Source of the DNA: Tolumonas sp008015085
GTDB taxonomy: Bacteria; Pseudomonadota; Gammaproteobacteria; Enterobacterales; Aeromonadaceae
Assembly: GCA_029265125.1 (NCBI GenBank)
Contig: JAJUJX010000013.1
Coordinates: 1 to 64,000, forward strand
Direction: 5' to 3'
Length of the DNA stretch: 64,000 nucleotides
Numbering within the stretch: the stretch's first letter is position 1; every line of letters starts with the position of its first letter. The notes under the pieces were generated by a model. It made no database searches. It was not told the origin of the DNA and worked only from the letters and a program-made list of their open reading frames with translations. Below, in pieces: positions 32,265-40,991 of this stretch. The translations under genes and the position numbers were made by a program.

Positions 32265-32576
32265 ATGCAGAACCAAAGAATCCGTATCCGCCTGAAGGCT
32301 TTCGATCATCGTCTGATCGACCAGTCTACTGCGGAAATCGTAGAAACTGCCAAACGCACTGGCGCACAGGTACGTGGTCCAATCCCACTGCCAACTCGCA
32401 AAGAGCGTTTCACTGTACTGATTTCTCCACACGTGAACAAAGATGCTCGTGATCAGTACGAAATCCGCACTCACAAGCGTCTGGTTGATATCGTTGAACC
32501 AACAGACAAGACCGTTGACGCTCTGATGCGTCTGGATCTGGCTGCTGGTGTTGACGTCCAGATCAGCTTGGGTTAA
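32265..32576 (+). CDS. rpsJ: Ribosomal protein S10
   Basis: 103 residues, the standard length; MQNQRIRIRLKAFDHRLID and GPIPLPTRKERFTVLISPHVNKDARDQYE are near-invariant. It belongs to the 30S head and, as NusE, to the NusB-dependent antitermination complex. First gene of the S10 operon, preceded by GGAG. Confidence 0.98.
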   Translation: MQNQRIRIRLKAFDHRLIDQSTAEIVETAKRTGAQVRGPIPLPTRKERFTVLISPHVNKDARDQYEIRTHKRLVDIVEPTDKTVDALMRLDLAAGVDVQISLG

Positions 32577-32598
32577 TTCGGAAAGAGGTTGATAGACA

Positions 32599-33237
32599 AT
32601 GACTCTCGGTCTTGTAGGTCGCAAACTGGGCATGACTCGCGTCTTCACTGAAGACGGCGTATCTATTCCAGTGACTGTTATTGAAGTAGAAGCCAACCGT
32701 GTTACCCAGCTGAAAACTCTGGAAACTGACGGTTACACCGCTGTTCAGGTAACTACCGGTGTTAAAAAGGCAAGCCGCCTGACTAAAGCTGAAGCAGGTC
32801 ACTTTGCTAAAGCAGAAGTAGAAGCAGGCCGCGGTCTGTGGGAATTCCGTCTGAATGACGGCGAAGGTGCTGACCTGAAAGTTGGCTCTGAGCTGAAAGT
32901 AGACATTTTCGCTGACGTTAAAAAAGCAGACGTTACTGGTATCTCTAAAGGTAAAGGCTTTGCCGGTACCGTTAAGCGCTGGAACTTCCGCACCCAGGAC
33001 ATGACCCATGGTAACTCCCGTTCACATCGTGTACCGGGTTCTATCGGTCAGAACCAGTCTCCGGGTAAAGTGTTCAAAGGCAAGAAAATGGCTGGCCACA
33101 TGGGTAACGAACGTGTAACCGTTCAGAGCCTGGATATCGTGCGCGTTGATGTTGAACGTAACCTGCTGCTCATTAAAGGTGCAGTTCCAGGTGCGACCAA
33201 CGGCGACGTGATCGTCAAGCCTGCCGTTAAAGCGTAA
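32599..33237 (+). CDS. rplC: Ribosomal protein L3
   Basis: 212 residues; LVGRKLGMTRVFTEDG opens it and the GSIGQNQSPGKVFKGKKMAGHMG loop reaches toward the peptidyl transferase centre, including the Gln usually methylated by PrmB. A primary 23S assembly protein. 22 bases after rpsJ. Confidence 0.98.
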   Translation: MTLGLVGRKLGMTRVFTEDGVSIPVTVIEVEANRVTQLKTLETDGYTAVQVTTGVKKASRLTKAEAGHFAKAEVEAGRGLWEFRLNDGEGADLKVGSELKVDIFADVKKADVTGISKGKGFAGTVKRWNFRTQDMTHGNSRSHRVPGSIGQNQSPGKVFKGKKMAGHMGNERVTVQSLDIVRVDVERNLLLIKGAVPGATNGDVIVKPAVKA

Positions 33238-33254
33238 CGTCTGAGGAGATAGTA

Positions 33255-33860
33255 ATGGAATTGGTATTGAAAGACGCGCAGAGCGCTCTTCAGGTTTCCG
33301 AAACTACCTTCGGTCGTGAGTTCAACGAAGCTCTGGTTCACCAGGTAGTCGTTGCTTATGCTGCTGCTGCCCGTCAGGGTACGCGCGCGCAGAAGACTCG
33401 CTCTGAAGTGTCTGGCGGCGGTAAAAAACCGTGGCGTCAGAAGGGTACTGGTCGTGCCCGTGCTGGTACTATCCGCTCTCCAATTTGGCGTGGCGGTGGA
33501 GTGACATTTGCGGCTAAACCGCAAGATCACAGCCAGAAAGTAAACCGTAAAATGTACCGTGGTGCGATCCAAAGCATCCTGTCTGAACTGGTTCGCCAGG
33601 AACGTCTGGTAGTTGTAGAGAAATTTGGTGTTGAAGCTCCTAAAACTAAAGAGCTGCTGACCAAACTGCAAGCACTGGACCTGAAAGACGTGCTGATCGT
33701 TACCCCAGAAGTTGAAGAAAATCTGTTCCTGGCTGCACGCAACCTGTACAAGGTTGATGTACGCGATGTGACAGGTATTGATCCGGTTAGCCTGATCGCC
33801 TTCGACAAGGTACTGATGACTGCTGATGCAGTGAAGCAAATCGAGGAGATGCTGGCATGA
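33255..33860 (+). CDS. rplD: Ribosomal protein L4
   Basis: 201 residues with the exit-tunnel loop (SEVSGGGKKPWRQKGTGRAR, then RSPIWRGGG). Besides its 50S role it is the expected autoregulator of this operon through the leader at 32098-32264. Its stop overlaps the rplW start (ATGA). Confidence 0.98.
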   Translation: MELVLKDAQSALQVSETTFGREFNEALVHQVVVAYAAAARQGTRAQKTRSEVSGGGKKPWRQKGTGRARAGTIRSPIWRGGGVTFAAKPQDHSQKVNRKMYRGAIQSILSELVRQERLVVVEKFGVEAPKTKELLTKLQALDLKDVLIVTPEVEENLFLAARNLYKVDVRDVTGIDPVSLIAFDKVLMTADAVKQIEEMLA

Positions 33861-34162
33861 TCCGTGAAGAGCGTCTACTGAAAGTTCTGAAGGCTCCGCA
33901 CATCTCTGAAAAGAGCACAATGGTAGCTGAAAAGCTGAACACAATCGTGTTCAAGATTGCTACTGATGCGACTAAAGCGGAAGTCAAAGCGGCAGTTGAA
34001 AAACTGTTCGAAGTTAAGGTTGAAGCTGTTCGTACCCTGAACGTTGCTGGTAAGACCAAACGTACTGGTGCACGCATGGGCCGTCGTTCCGATTGGAAAA
34101 AAGCCTACGTGACACTGGTTGAAGGTCAAGACATCGACTTCGTTGGCGGCGCTGCCGAGTAA
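33857..34162 (+). CDS. rplW: Ribosomal protein L23
   Basis: 101 residues; MIREERLLKVLKAPHISEKST is diagnostic. It sits at the tunnel exit and docks trigger factor and SRP. The start overlaps the rplD stop by four bases, giving tight coupling. Confidence 0.98.
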   Translation: MIREERLLKVLKAPHISEKSTMVAEKLNTIVFKIATDATKAEVKAAVEKLFEVKVEAVRTLNVAGKTKRTGARMGRRSDWKKAYVTLVEGQDIDFVGGAAE

Positions 34163-34176
34163 GAGGAATTTAAAAA

Positions 34177-34998
34177 ATGGCAATCGTAAAATGTAAGCCT
34201 ACCTCTCCGGGCCGTCGTCACGTCGTTAAGATCGTTACACCGGAGCTGCATAAAGGTAAACCGTTTGCTGGCCTGCTGGAAGAAAAACGTAAAACTGGCG
34301 GTCGTAACAACAACGGTCGTATCACTACCCGTCATATCGGTGGTGGTCACAAACAGCACTATCGTCTGATTGATTTCAAACGCAACAAAGACGGTATCCC
34401 AGCTAAAATCGAACGTCTGGAATACGATCCAAACCGTTCTGCTAACATCGCACTGGTGTTGTACGCAGACGGCGAACGTCGCTATATCCTGGCACCGAAA
34501 AACATGAAAGCTGGTGATCCAATCGTTTCTGGTGTGGATGCACCGATCAAAGCAGGTAACGCGCTGCCAATGCGTAATATCCCGGTTGGTACTACTGTTC
34601 ACGCAGTAGAAATGAAACCAGGTAAAGGCGCACAGCTGGCTCGTTCTGCTGGTGCTAGCGTACAGATCCTGGCGCGTGAAGGTGCATATGTAACCTTACG
34701 TCTGCGCTCTGGTGAAGTTCGTAAAGTTCTGGCTGAATGCCGTGCTACTATCGGTGAAGTTGGTAACTCAGAACACATGTTGCGTCAATTGGGTAAAGCC
34801 GGTGCTAACCGCTGGCGTGGTGTTCGTCCTACCGTTCGTGGTATGGCGATGAACCCAGTTGACCATCCACATGGTGGTGGTGAGGGTCGCAACAAAGGTA
34901 TCCAGCCTGTATCTCCTTGGGGTACTCCGGCTAAAGGCTACCGCACACGTAGCAACAAGCGCACTGACAAGTACATCGTACGTCGTCGTAACAAGTAA
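34177..34998 (+). CDS. rplB: Ribosomal protein L2
   Basis: 273 residues, as in E. coli. AIVKCKPTSPGRRHVVK opens it and the C-terminal MNPVDHPHGGGEGRN carries the conserved His near the peptidyl transferase centre. One of the most conserved 50S proteins. AGAGG lies before the ATG. Confidence 0.98.
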   Translation: MAIVKCKPTSPGRRHVVKIVTPELHKGKPFAGLLEEKRKTGGRNNNGRITTRHIGGGHKQHYRLIDFKRNKDGIPAKIERLEYDPNRSANIALVLYADGERRYILAPKNMKAGDPIVSGVDAPIKAGNALPMRNIPVGTTVHAVEMKPGKGAQLARSAGASVQILAREGAYVTLRLRSGEVRKVLAECRATIGEVGNSEHMLRQLGKAGANRWRGVRPTVRGMAMNPVDHPHGGGEGRNKGIQPVSPWGTPAKGYRTRSNKRTDKYIVRRRNK

Positions 34999-35019
34999 TT
35001 CTTTTTAAGAGGAATCGCC

Positions 35020-35298
35020 ATGCCACGTTCTCTCAAGAAGGGTCCATTTATTGACCTGCACTTGCTGAAGAAGGTAGAGAAAGCGGTGGAAAGCGCGGAC
35101 AAAAAGCCTATCAAGACTTGGTCCCGTCGTTCAATGATCATTCCAGATATGATTGGTTTGACCATCGCTGTCCATAATGGTCGTCAGCACGTACCAGTTT
35201 ATGTAACCGACGAAATGATCGGTCATAAACTTGGTGAATTTGCACCGACTCGTACTTATCGCGGTCATGCCGCTGATAAGAAGGCCAAGAAGAAATAA
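35020..35298 (+). CDS. rpsS: Ribosomal protein S19
   Basis: 92 residues, MPRSLKKGPFIDLHLLKKVEKA and HKLGEFAPTRTYRGH. It binds the 30S head with S13, near the A-site tRNA bridge. AAGAGGA precedes the ATG. Confidence 0.98.
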   Translation: MPRSLKKGPFIDLHLLKKVEKAVESADKKPIKTWSRRSMIIPDMIGLTIAVHNGRQHVPVYVTDEMIGHKLGEFAPTRTYRGHAADKKAKKK

Positions 35299-35308
35299 GG
35301 GATAAATG

Positions 35309-35653
35309 ATGGAAGCTATCGCTAAACACCGTTTTGCCCGTACTTCTGCACAGAAAGCCCGCCTGGTTGCTGATCAGGTTCGCGGTCTGCCTGTGGATCG
35401 GGCCTTGAACCTGCTGGCATTCAGCCCGAAAAAAGCGGCTGAGCTGATCAAAAAGGTTCTGGAGTCTGCTGTTGCTAACGCAGAGCACAATGAAGGCGCG
35501 GATATCGACACCCTGAAAGTGAAAACTATCATGGTTGACGAAGGTCCATCTCTGAAGCGTATTCGTGCTCGTGCTAAAGGCCGTGCGGACCGTATCGTCA
35601 AGCGTACCGCCCACATCACTGTGGTGGTATCCGACGCTAAGGCTGGGAGATAA
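35309..35653 (+). CDS. rplV: Ribosomal protein L22
   Basis: 114 residues from the second of two adjacent ATGs (35306 and 35309), chosen because it gives the E. coli-like ME.IAKHR start and better spacing from AAGGG. The C-terminal hairpin (RIRARAKGRADRIVKRTAHITVVV) lines the exit tunnel, where macrolide-resistance changes map. Confidence 0.97.
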   Translation: MEAIAKHRFARTSAQKARLVADQVRGLPVDRALNLLAFSPKKAAELIKKVLESAVANAEHNEGADIDTLKVKTIMVDEGPSLKRIRARAKGRADRIVKRTAHITVVVSDAKAGR

Positions 35654-35656
35654 GCA

Positions 35657-36373
35657 ATGGGTCAGAAAGTACATCCTAATGGTATCCGTTTAGGTATTAC
35701 CAAGCCGTTCAACTCTACTTGGTATGCAAATACCAAAGAGTTCGCAGACAATCTGCACGGTGATTTTCAGGTACGTCAGTATCTGACCAAGGAGCTGAAA
35801 GCAGCCTCTCTGTCCCGCATTGTGATCGAGCGTCCAGCTAAGAGCATTCGCGTGACTATCCACACTGCCCGTCCAGGCGTAGTGATTGGTAAGAAAGGTG
35901 AAGATGTTGAAAAACTGCGCAAGCAAATCGCCAGCATCGCTGGTGTGCCTGCACAGATCAACATCGCTGAAGTTCGTAAGCCAGAGTTGGACTCTCAGCT
36001 GGTTGCTGACAGTATCTCCTCTCAGCTGGAACGTCGTGTTATGTTCCGCCGCGCTATGAAGCGTGCGGTACAGAACGCAATGCGTCTGGGTGCTAAGGGT
36101 ATCAAAGTTGAAGTTAGCGGCCGTCTGGGCGGTGCAGAAATCGCGCGTACCGAATGGTATCGTGAAGGCCGCGTGCCTCTGCACACTCTGCGTGCAGACA
36201 TCGACTATGCTACTTCTGAAGCACACACCACCTATGGTGTTATCGGTGTTAAGGTATGGATCTTCAAAGGTGAAGTTCTGGGCGGTCTGGCTGCTGTTAA
36301 CGCTGCTGCTGCAGCTGCGCAGCAAGAGCCGGCTCCTGCCAAGCCGAAACGCAAACCGCGTGGTGCTAAGTAA
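35657..36373 (+). CDS. rpsC: Ribosomal protein S3
   Basis: 238 residues; MGQKVHPNGIRLGITKPFNSTW, a KH domain (GVVIGKKGEDVEKLR) and an Ala/Pro/Lys-rich tail. It forms part of the mRNA entry channel and helicase of the 30S subunit. Three bases separate it from rplV. Confidence 0.98.
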   Translation: MGQKVHPNGIRLGITKPFNSTWYANTKEFADNLHGDFQVRQYLTKELKAASLSRIVIERPAKSIRVTIHTARPGVVIGKKGEDVEKLRKQIASIAGVPAQINIAEVRKPELDSQLVADSISSQLERRVMFRRAMKRAVQNAMRLGAKGIKVEVSGRLGGAEIARTEWYREGRVPLHTLRADIDYATSEAHTTYGVIGVKVWIFKGEVLGGLAAVNAAAAAAQQEPAPAKPKRKPRGAK

Positions 36374-36386
36374 GGAGAACCGGTAA

Positions 36387-36800
36387 ATGTTGCAACCAAA
36401 GCGTACAAAGTTCCGTAAGGTTCATAAAGGCCGTAACCGCGGTCTGGCTAATGCAGGTAGCGATGTATCTTTCGGTACCTATGGCCTGAAAGCGGTAACC
36501 CGTGGCCAGCTGACTGCGCGTCAGATCGAAGCTGCACGTCGTGCGATGACCCGTGCTGTTAAGCGTCAAGGTAAAATTTGGATCCGTGTATTCCCGGACA
36601 AACCAATTACTGAGAAACCGCTTGAAGTGCGTATGGGTAAAGGTAAAGGTAACGTAGAATACTGGGTTGCCTTGATCCAGCCAGGCAAAGTGCTGTACGA
36701 GATGGACGGTGTACCAGAATCTCTGGCACGTGAAGCATTCGAATTAGCGGCTGCTAAACTGTCTGTTAAGACCACCTTTGTTATTCGGACGGCAATGTGA
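36387..36800 (+). CDS. rplP: Ribosomal protein L16
   Basis: 137 residues; MLQPKRTKFRKVHKGRNRG and the conserved Arg in VTRGQLTARQIEAARRAM. It contacts A-site tRNA and is added late in 50S assembly. Its stop TGA overlaps the rpmC ATG (TGATG). Confidence 0.98.
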   Translation: MLQPKRTKFRKVHKGRNRGLANAGSDVSFGTYGLKAVTRGQLTARQIEAARRAMTRAVKRQGKIWIRVFPDKPITEKPLEVRMGKGKGNVEYWVALIQPGKVLYEMDGVPESLAREAFELAAAKLSVKTTFVIRTAM

Positions 36801-36991
36801 TGAAAGCTCAAGATCTGCGTCAGAAAAGTGTGGAAGAGCTGAAAGCTGAACTGCTGGGCCTGCTGCGTGAGCAGTTCAATCTGCGCATCCAGAAGAGCAC
36901 TGGTCAGCTGAATCAGACTCACACTATCAAACAAGTACGTCGCGACATCGCGCGCGTTAAAACTGTACTGAACGAGAAGGCAGGTGCGTAA
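36800..36991 (+). CDS. rpmC: Ribosomal protein L29
   Basis: 63 residues from the ATG at 36800, giving MKAQDLRQKSVEEL as in E. coli; a GTG three bases earlier is inside the rplP stop region. A two-helix protein beside L23 at the tunnel exit. Its TAA overlaps the rpsQ ATG (TAATG). Confidence 0.97.
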   Translation: MKAQDLRQKSVEELKAELLGLLREQFNLRIQKSTGQLNQTHTIKQVRRDIARVKTVLNEKAGA

Positions 36992-37239
36992 TGACTGATA
37001 AAATCCGTACTCTGCAAGGTCGTGTAGTTAGTGACAAAATGGACAAGTCCATTACTGTAGCTATTGAACGTAAGGTAAAACACCCAATCTACGGGAAAAT
37101 TATCGTGCGTACTACCAAGCTGCATGTCCATGATGAAAACAACGAATGCAAAGTTGGCGACCTGGTGGAAATCCGCGAGTGTCGTCCACTGTCTAAGACT
37201 AAGTCTTGGACACTGGTATCCGTTGTAGAGAAAGCCTAA
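36991..37239 (+). CDS. rpsQ: Ribosomal protein S17
   Basis: 82 residues, an OB-fold protein: IRTLQGRVVSDKMDKSITVAIERKVKHPIYGK. A primary binder of 16S helix 11. Last gene of the S10 operon; a terminator follows. Confidence 0.98.
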   Translation: MTDKIRTLQGRVVSDKMDKSITVAIERKVKHPIYGKIIVRTTKLHVHDENNECKVGDLVEIRECRPLSKTKSWTLVSVVEKA

Positions 37240-37261
37240 TCATCGATTAGGATTGGAATGT

Positions 37262-37292
37262 GGACGGCCCTTTTCCGGGCCGTTCATTTTTT
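37262..37292 (+). terminator. Terminator between the S10 and spc operons
   Basis: Stem ACGGCCC/GGGCCGT with loop TTTTCC, then CATTTTTT. It lies 24 bases after rpsQ. Confidence 0.85.
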
Positions 37293-37392
37293 GGCTACCA
37301 CTTTATTTGGGGCTGTGATATTATGCCGCGCCTTTTAAAGGTAGCCAGATGCCCACATTTTGTGGGAAGTAGTTATTTAGCGGAGCACTAAC
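37293..37392 (+). promoter_or_regulatory. spc operon promoter and leader region
   Basis: After the terminator, a TATTAT -10-like hexamer at 37319-37324 and a small stem CCCACA/TGTGGG at 37352-37366 lie before rplN. No clear -35 at normal spacing was found, so the exact promoter is uncertain. Confidence 0.45.
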
Positions 37393-37761
37393 ATGATCCA
37401 AATGCAAAGTATGCTGGACGTCGCCGACAACTCCGGCGCACGCAGCGTAATGTGTATTAAGGTTCTGGGTGGTTCGCACCGCCGTTATGCCGGTGTAGGC
37501 GACATCATCAAAGTTTCCATCAAAGAAGCAATTCCGCGTGGAAAAGTGAAAAAAGGTGATGTGTATAATGCGGTGGTCGTTCGCACCCGTAAAGGCGTTC
37601 GTCGTCAGGATGGCTCTCTGATCCGTTTTGACCGTAACGCGGCTGTGCTGTTGAACAACCAACATCAGCCGATCGGTACTCGTATCTTCGGCCCAGTGAC
37701 TCGTGAACTGCGTGGTGATAAGTTCATGAAGATCGTGTCCCTGGCCCCAGAAGTACTGTAA
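37393..37761 (+). CDS. rplN: Ribosomal protein L14
   Basis: 122 residues; MIQMQSMLDVADNSGARSVMCIKVLGG. It sits at the subunit interface next to L19 and is the target of the silencing factor RsfS. First gene of the spc operon. Confidence 0.98.
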   Translation: MIQMQSMLDVADNSGARSVMCIKVLGGSHRRYAGVGDIIKVSIKEAIPRGKVKKGDVYNAVVVRTRKGVRRQDGSLIRFDRNAAVLLNNQHQPIGTRIFGPVTRELRGDKFMKIVSLAPEVL

Positions 37762-37773
37762 GGAGCACAGAAC

Positions 37774-38091
37774 ATGGCAGCAAAAATCCGTCGTGAAGAC
37801 GAAGTAATCGTTTTGACCGGCAAAGACAAAGGCAAACGTGGCAAAGTCACTAAAGTCTTAGTTCAGCAGGGCAAATTGATTGTTGAAGGCATCAACGTTG
37901 TGAAAAAACACCAGAAACCAGTTCCGGCTCTGGGCGTTGCTGGCGGTGTCGTTAGCAAAGAAGCACCGATTGATGTATCAAACGTAGCGATCTTCAACCC
38001 TGCTACTGGCAAGGCTGATCGCGTTGGTTTCCGGTTTGAAGACGGCAACAAAGTTCGTTTCTTCAAATCAAACGGTGAACTAGTTAAGTAA
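37774..38091 (+). CDS. rplX: Ribosomal protein L24
   Basis: 105 residues with a KOW motif (REDEVIVLTGKDKGKRGKV). An assembly initiator that binds the 5' end of 23S rRNA. AAGGAG lies ten bases upstream. In E. coli the S8 repressor site lies at the junction with rplE. Confidence 0.98.
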   Translation: MAAKIRREDEVIVLTGKDKGKRGKVTKVLVQQGKLIVEGINVVKKHQKPVPALGVAGGVVSKEAPIDVSNVAIFNPATGKADRVGFRFEDGNKVRFFKSNGELVK

Positions 38092-38104
38092 TTGGAGTTT
38101 AACG

Positions 38105-38644
38105 ATGGCGAAACTGCATGATACCTACAGACAAACTGTAGTCCAGGAACTGATGAAACAGTTCGGCTACAATTCTGTCATGCAAGTCCCTCGGATCGAG
38201 AAGATCACCCTGAACATGGGTGTCGGTGAAGCCTTGGCTGATAAAAAAGTACTGGAAAATGCTGCTGCTGATCTGGCTGCAATTTCTGGTCAGAAGCCAC
38301 TGATCACCAAAGCACGCAAATCTGTTGCGGGCTTCAAGATTCGTGAAGGCTACCCGATCGGTTGTAAAGTAACCCTGCGCGGCGAGCGTATGTGGGAGTT
38401 TTTGGAGCGCTTGATTTGCATCTCTATGCCACGTATTCGTGACTTCCGTGGTGTTAGTGCTAAGTCCTTTGATGGTCGTGGCAACTACTCTATGGGCGTG
38501 CGTGAGCAAATCATCTTCCCCGAAATCGACTACGATAAAGTCGATAAAGTGCGCGGTCTGGATATCACTATCACAACGACTGCGAAGACTGACGAGGAAG
38601 GCCGTGCTCTGCTGGCTGCCTTTAGCTTCCCATTCCGTAAGTAA
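38105..38644 (+). CDS. rplE: Ribosomal protein L5
   Basis: 179 residues; PRIEKITLNMGVGEALADKK and REGYPIGCKVTLRGERMWEF. It binds 5S rRNA with L18 and L25 and contacts S13. In E. coli S8 represses translation from this gene onward. Confidence 0.98.
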   Translation: MAKLHDTYRQTVVQELMKQFGYNSVMQVPRIEKITLNMGVGEALADKKVLENAAADLAAISGQKPLITKARKSVAGFKIREGYPIGCKVTLRGERMWEFLERLICISMPRIRDFRGVSAKSFDGRGNYSMGVREQIIFPEIDYDKVDKVRGLDITITTTAKTDEEGRALLAAFSFPFRK

Positions 38645-38655
38645 GGTGTAGGGTT

Positions 38656-38961
38656 ATGGCAAAACTGTCCATGATTGCACGTGAAGATAAACGTGCAAAA
38701 TTGATTGCAAAACACTTCGAGAAGCGTGCTGCACTGAAAGCGATTATCGCTGATGTGAACTCTTCTGATGAAGCTCGTTGGGACGCAGTGCTCAAGCTGC
38801 AACAACTGCCGCGTGATTCCAGCCCGAGCCGTCAACGTAATCGTTGCAATATCACAGGTCGTCCACACGGCTACCTGCGTAAATTCGGTCTTTGCCGCAT
38901 CAAAGTGCGTGAGCACATGATGAAAGGCGAAATTCCTGGCCTGAAAAAGGCTAGCTGGTAA
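38656..38961 (+). CDS. rpsN: Ribosomal protein S14 (zinc-free type)
   Basis: 101 residues, the long form without the CxxC zinc ribbon: the C-terminal segment is NRCNITGRPHGYLRKFGLCRIKVREHM. Found in the 30S head near S10 and S19. GTAGGG precedes the ATG. Confidence 0.98.
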   Translation: MAKLSMIAREDKRAKLIAKHFEKRAALKAIIADVNSSDEARWDAVLKLQQLPRDSSPSRQRNRCNITGRPHGYLRKFGLCRIKVREHMMKGEIPGLKKASW

Positions 38962-38983
38962 TTAATCTCGGGAGTTAAGACAC

Positions 38984-39376
38984 ATGAGCATGCAAGATCC
39001 GATCGCGGACATGCTGACCCGCATCCGCAACGGTCAGGCGGCCCACAAGGTTTCCGTCTCTATGCCTTCTTCCAAGCTGAAAGTAGCTATTGCTAATCTG
39101 CTGAAAGAAGAAGGTTACATCGCTGACGTTAAAGTGAGTGGCGACGTTAAACCTGAACTGGAAATTGAACTGAAATATTTCCAGGGTAAGCCTGTTGTTG
39201 AGCTGATCCAGCGCGTAAGTCGCCCTGGTCTGCGTATTTATAAGAAACGTGGCGATCTGCCTAAGATCATGAATGGTCTGGGTATCGCAGTTGTTTCTAC
39301 TTCTAAAGGTGTGATGACTGACCGTGCAGCTCGTAAAGCTGGCATGGGCGGTGAGATCATCTGCTACGTAGCGTAA
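38984..39376 (+). CDS. rpsH: Ribosomal protein S8
   Basis: 130 residues; SMQDPIADMLTRIRNGQ and the C-terminal VSTSKGVMTDRAARKAGMGGEIIC. It binds 16S helix 21 and is the expected translational repressor of the spc operon. Confidence 0.98.
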   Translation: MSMQDPIADMLTRIRNGQAAHKVSVSMPSSKLKVAIANLLKEEGYIADVKVSGDVKPELEIELKYFQGKPVVELIQRVSRPGLRIYKKRGDLPKIMNGLGIAVVSTSKGVMTDRAARKAGMGGEIICYVA

Positions 39377-39387
39377 GGAGCTAGGAA

Positions 39388-39921
39388 ATGTCTCGTGTTG
39401 CGAAAGCACCTGTTACTATTCCTGCTGGCGTGGAAGTAACCCTGAACGGCCAGGAAATTGCTGTTAAAGGTAAAAATGGCACCCTGAAGCGCACTCTGAA
39501 CGCTGCAGTTATCGTCACCAAAGAAGAAAATGTGTTGAAATTTGCACCTGTTGAAGGTGCTGCTGGTGCAGACGCGCAGGCTGGTACTGCTCGTGCACTG
39601 GTTAACAACATGGTTATTGGTGTTACTACTGGCTTCGAGCGCAAACTGGTGCTGGTTGGTGTAGGTTACCGTGCACAAGCTAAAGGTAAATCTGTAGGTC
39701 TGGCTCTGGGTTTTTCCCATCCAATCGACCACGAGTTGCCTGAAGGTGTGACTGCTGAATGCCCTACTCAGACTGAAATCGTACTGAAAAGTGCTGACAA
39801 AGCTCTGTTAGGCCAAGTTGCAGCTGACATCCGTGCTTATCGTAGCCCGGAGCCTTACAAAGGCAAAGGTGTACGCTATTCTGACGAAGTTGTGCGTACT
39901 AAAGAAGCTAAGAAGAAGTAA
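39388..39921 (+). CDS. rplF: Ribosomal protein L6
   Basis: 177 residues; SRVAKAPVTIPAGVEVTLNG, with the C-terminal PEPYKGKGVRYSDEVVRTKE. It lies near the sarcin-ricin loop and the GTPase-associated centre; mutations can give aminoglycoside resistance. Confidence 0.98.
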   Translation: MSRVAKAPVTIPAGVEVTLNGQEIAVKGKNGTLKRTLNAAVIVTKEENVLKFAPVEGAAGADAQAGTARALVNNMVIGVTTGFERKLVLVGVGYRAQAKGKSVGLALGFSHPIDHELPEGVTAECPTQTEIVLKSADKALLGQVAADIRAYRSPEPYKGKGVRYSDEVVRTKEAKKK

Positions 39922-39930
39922 GGTAACACT

Positions 39931-40284
39931 ATGGACAAGAAAGCAGCTCGTATCCGTCGTGCTACTAAAGCACGTCGTAAAATGCTGGAACTGGGCGCGA
40001 CTCGTCTGGTGGTTCACCGTACTCCGCGTCATATTTATGCGCAGGTTATCGCAGCAAGCGGTGCCGAAGTGTTAGCTTCTGCATCAACTGTTGAGTCAAC
40101 CATTCGTGAGCAAGTGAAATACACCGGTAACGCTGATGCGGCCGCCGCTGTTGGTAAAGCAATTGCAGAGCGTGCTCTGGCTAAAGGCATTACCACTGTA
40201 GCGTTTGATCGCTCTGGGTTCCAATATCACGGTCGCGTAGCCGCACTGGCTGCTGCTGCACGTGAAGCTGGTCTTCAGTTCTAA
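39931..40284 (+). CDS. rplR: Ribosomal protein L18
   Basis: 117 residues; RRATKARRKMLELGATRLVVHRTPRHIYAQ and the C-terminal FDRSGFQYHGRVAALAAAAREAGLQF. It binds 5S rRNA together with L5. Nine bases after rplF. Confidence 0.98.
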   Translation: MDKKAARIRRATKARRKMLELGATRLVVHRTPRHIYAQVIAASGAEVLASASTVESTIREQVKYTGNADAAAAVGKAIAERALAKGITTVAFDRSGFQYHGRVAALAAAAREAGLQF

Positions 40285-40298
40285 GCCAGGAGTCGACA

Positions 40299-40799
40299 AT
40301 GTCTAAAATCGAATCTCAAGCCGGTGAACTGCAAGAAAAGTTAGTCGCAGTAAACCGTGTTTCAAAAGTAGTTAAAGGTGGTCGTATTTTCTCCTTCACA
40401 GCTCTGACTGTGGTAGGTGATGGTGCTGGCCGCGTTGGTTTCGGTTACGGTAAAGCACGTGAAGTTCCTGCTGCTATTCAAAAAGCAATGGAACAGGCTC
40501 GTCGTAACATGGTTAAAGTAGAGCTGATTGAAGGCACTCTGCACCACCATGTTAAGGGAACCCATGCTGGTTCTACCGTATTCATGCAGCCTGCTTCTCA
40601 GGGTACCGGTATTATCGCCGGTGGCGCAATGCGTGCCGTTCTGGAAGTGGCTGGTGTACATAACGTTCTGGCTAAGACTTATGGCTCAACCAATCCGATG
40701 AATGTCGTTCGTGCAACTATCGAAGCACTGGCTGACATCAAATCACCGGAACAGGTTGCAGCTAAACGTGGTCTGCGCGTGGAAGAAATCCTGGGGTAA
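40299..40799 (+). CDS. rpsE: Ribosomal protein S5
   Basis: 166 residues; double-stranded RNA-binding fold with VNRVSKVVKGGRIFSFTALTV (the loop in which spectinomycin resistance arises) and VGFGYGKAREVPAAIQKAME. It supports translational accuracy and mRNA unwinding. Confidence 0.98.
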   Translation: MSKIESQAGELQEKLVAVNRVSKVVKGGRIFSFTALTVVGDGAGRVGFGYGKAREVPAAIQKAMEQARRNMVKVELIEGTLHHHVKGTHAGSTVFMQPASQGTGIIAGGAMRAVLEVAGVHNVLAKTYGSTNPMNVVRATIEALADIKSPEQVAAKRGLRVEEILG

Positions 40800-40805
40800 T
40801 ACGAC

Positions 40806-40988
40806 ATGGCTAACAAGACTGTAAAAGTTACACAGACTCGCAGCTCCATCGGTCGTTTACCGAAGCACAAAGCCACTCTGGTGGGTTTGGGTCTGCGTCG
40901 TATTGGTCACACTGTTGAGCTGGAAGATACTCCATGCGTACGCGGTATGATCAACCAGGTTTATTACATGGTGAAGGTGGAGGAGTAA
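40806..40988 (+). CDS. rpmD: Ribosomal protein L30
   Basis: 60 residues; KTVKVTQTRSSIGRLPKHKATLVGLGLRRIGHTVE. A small 50S protein of the L30/L7 family, absent from some bacteria. Six bases after rpsE. Confidence 0.97.
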   Translation: MANKTVKVTQTRSSIGRLPKHKATLVGLGLRRIGHTVELEDTPCVRGMINQVYYMVKVEE

Positions 40989-40991
40989 TCA

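Noticed and set aside
32563..34602. Long open frames antisense to the ribosomal genes
   Set aside because: They arise from the strong codon bias of the sense genes; none has a ribosome site or recognisable motif.
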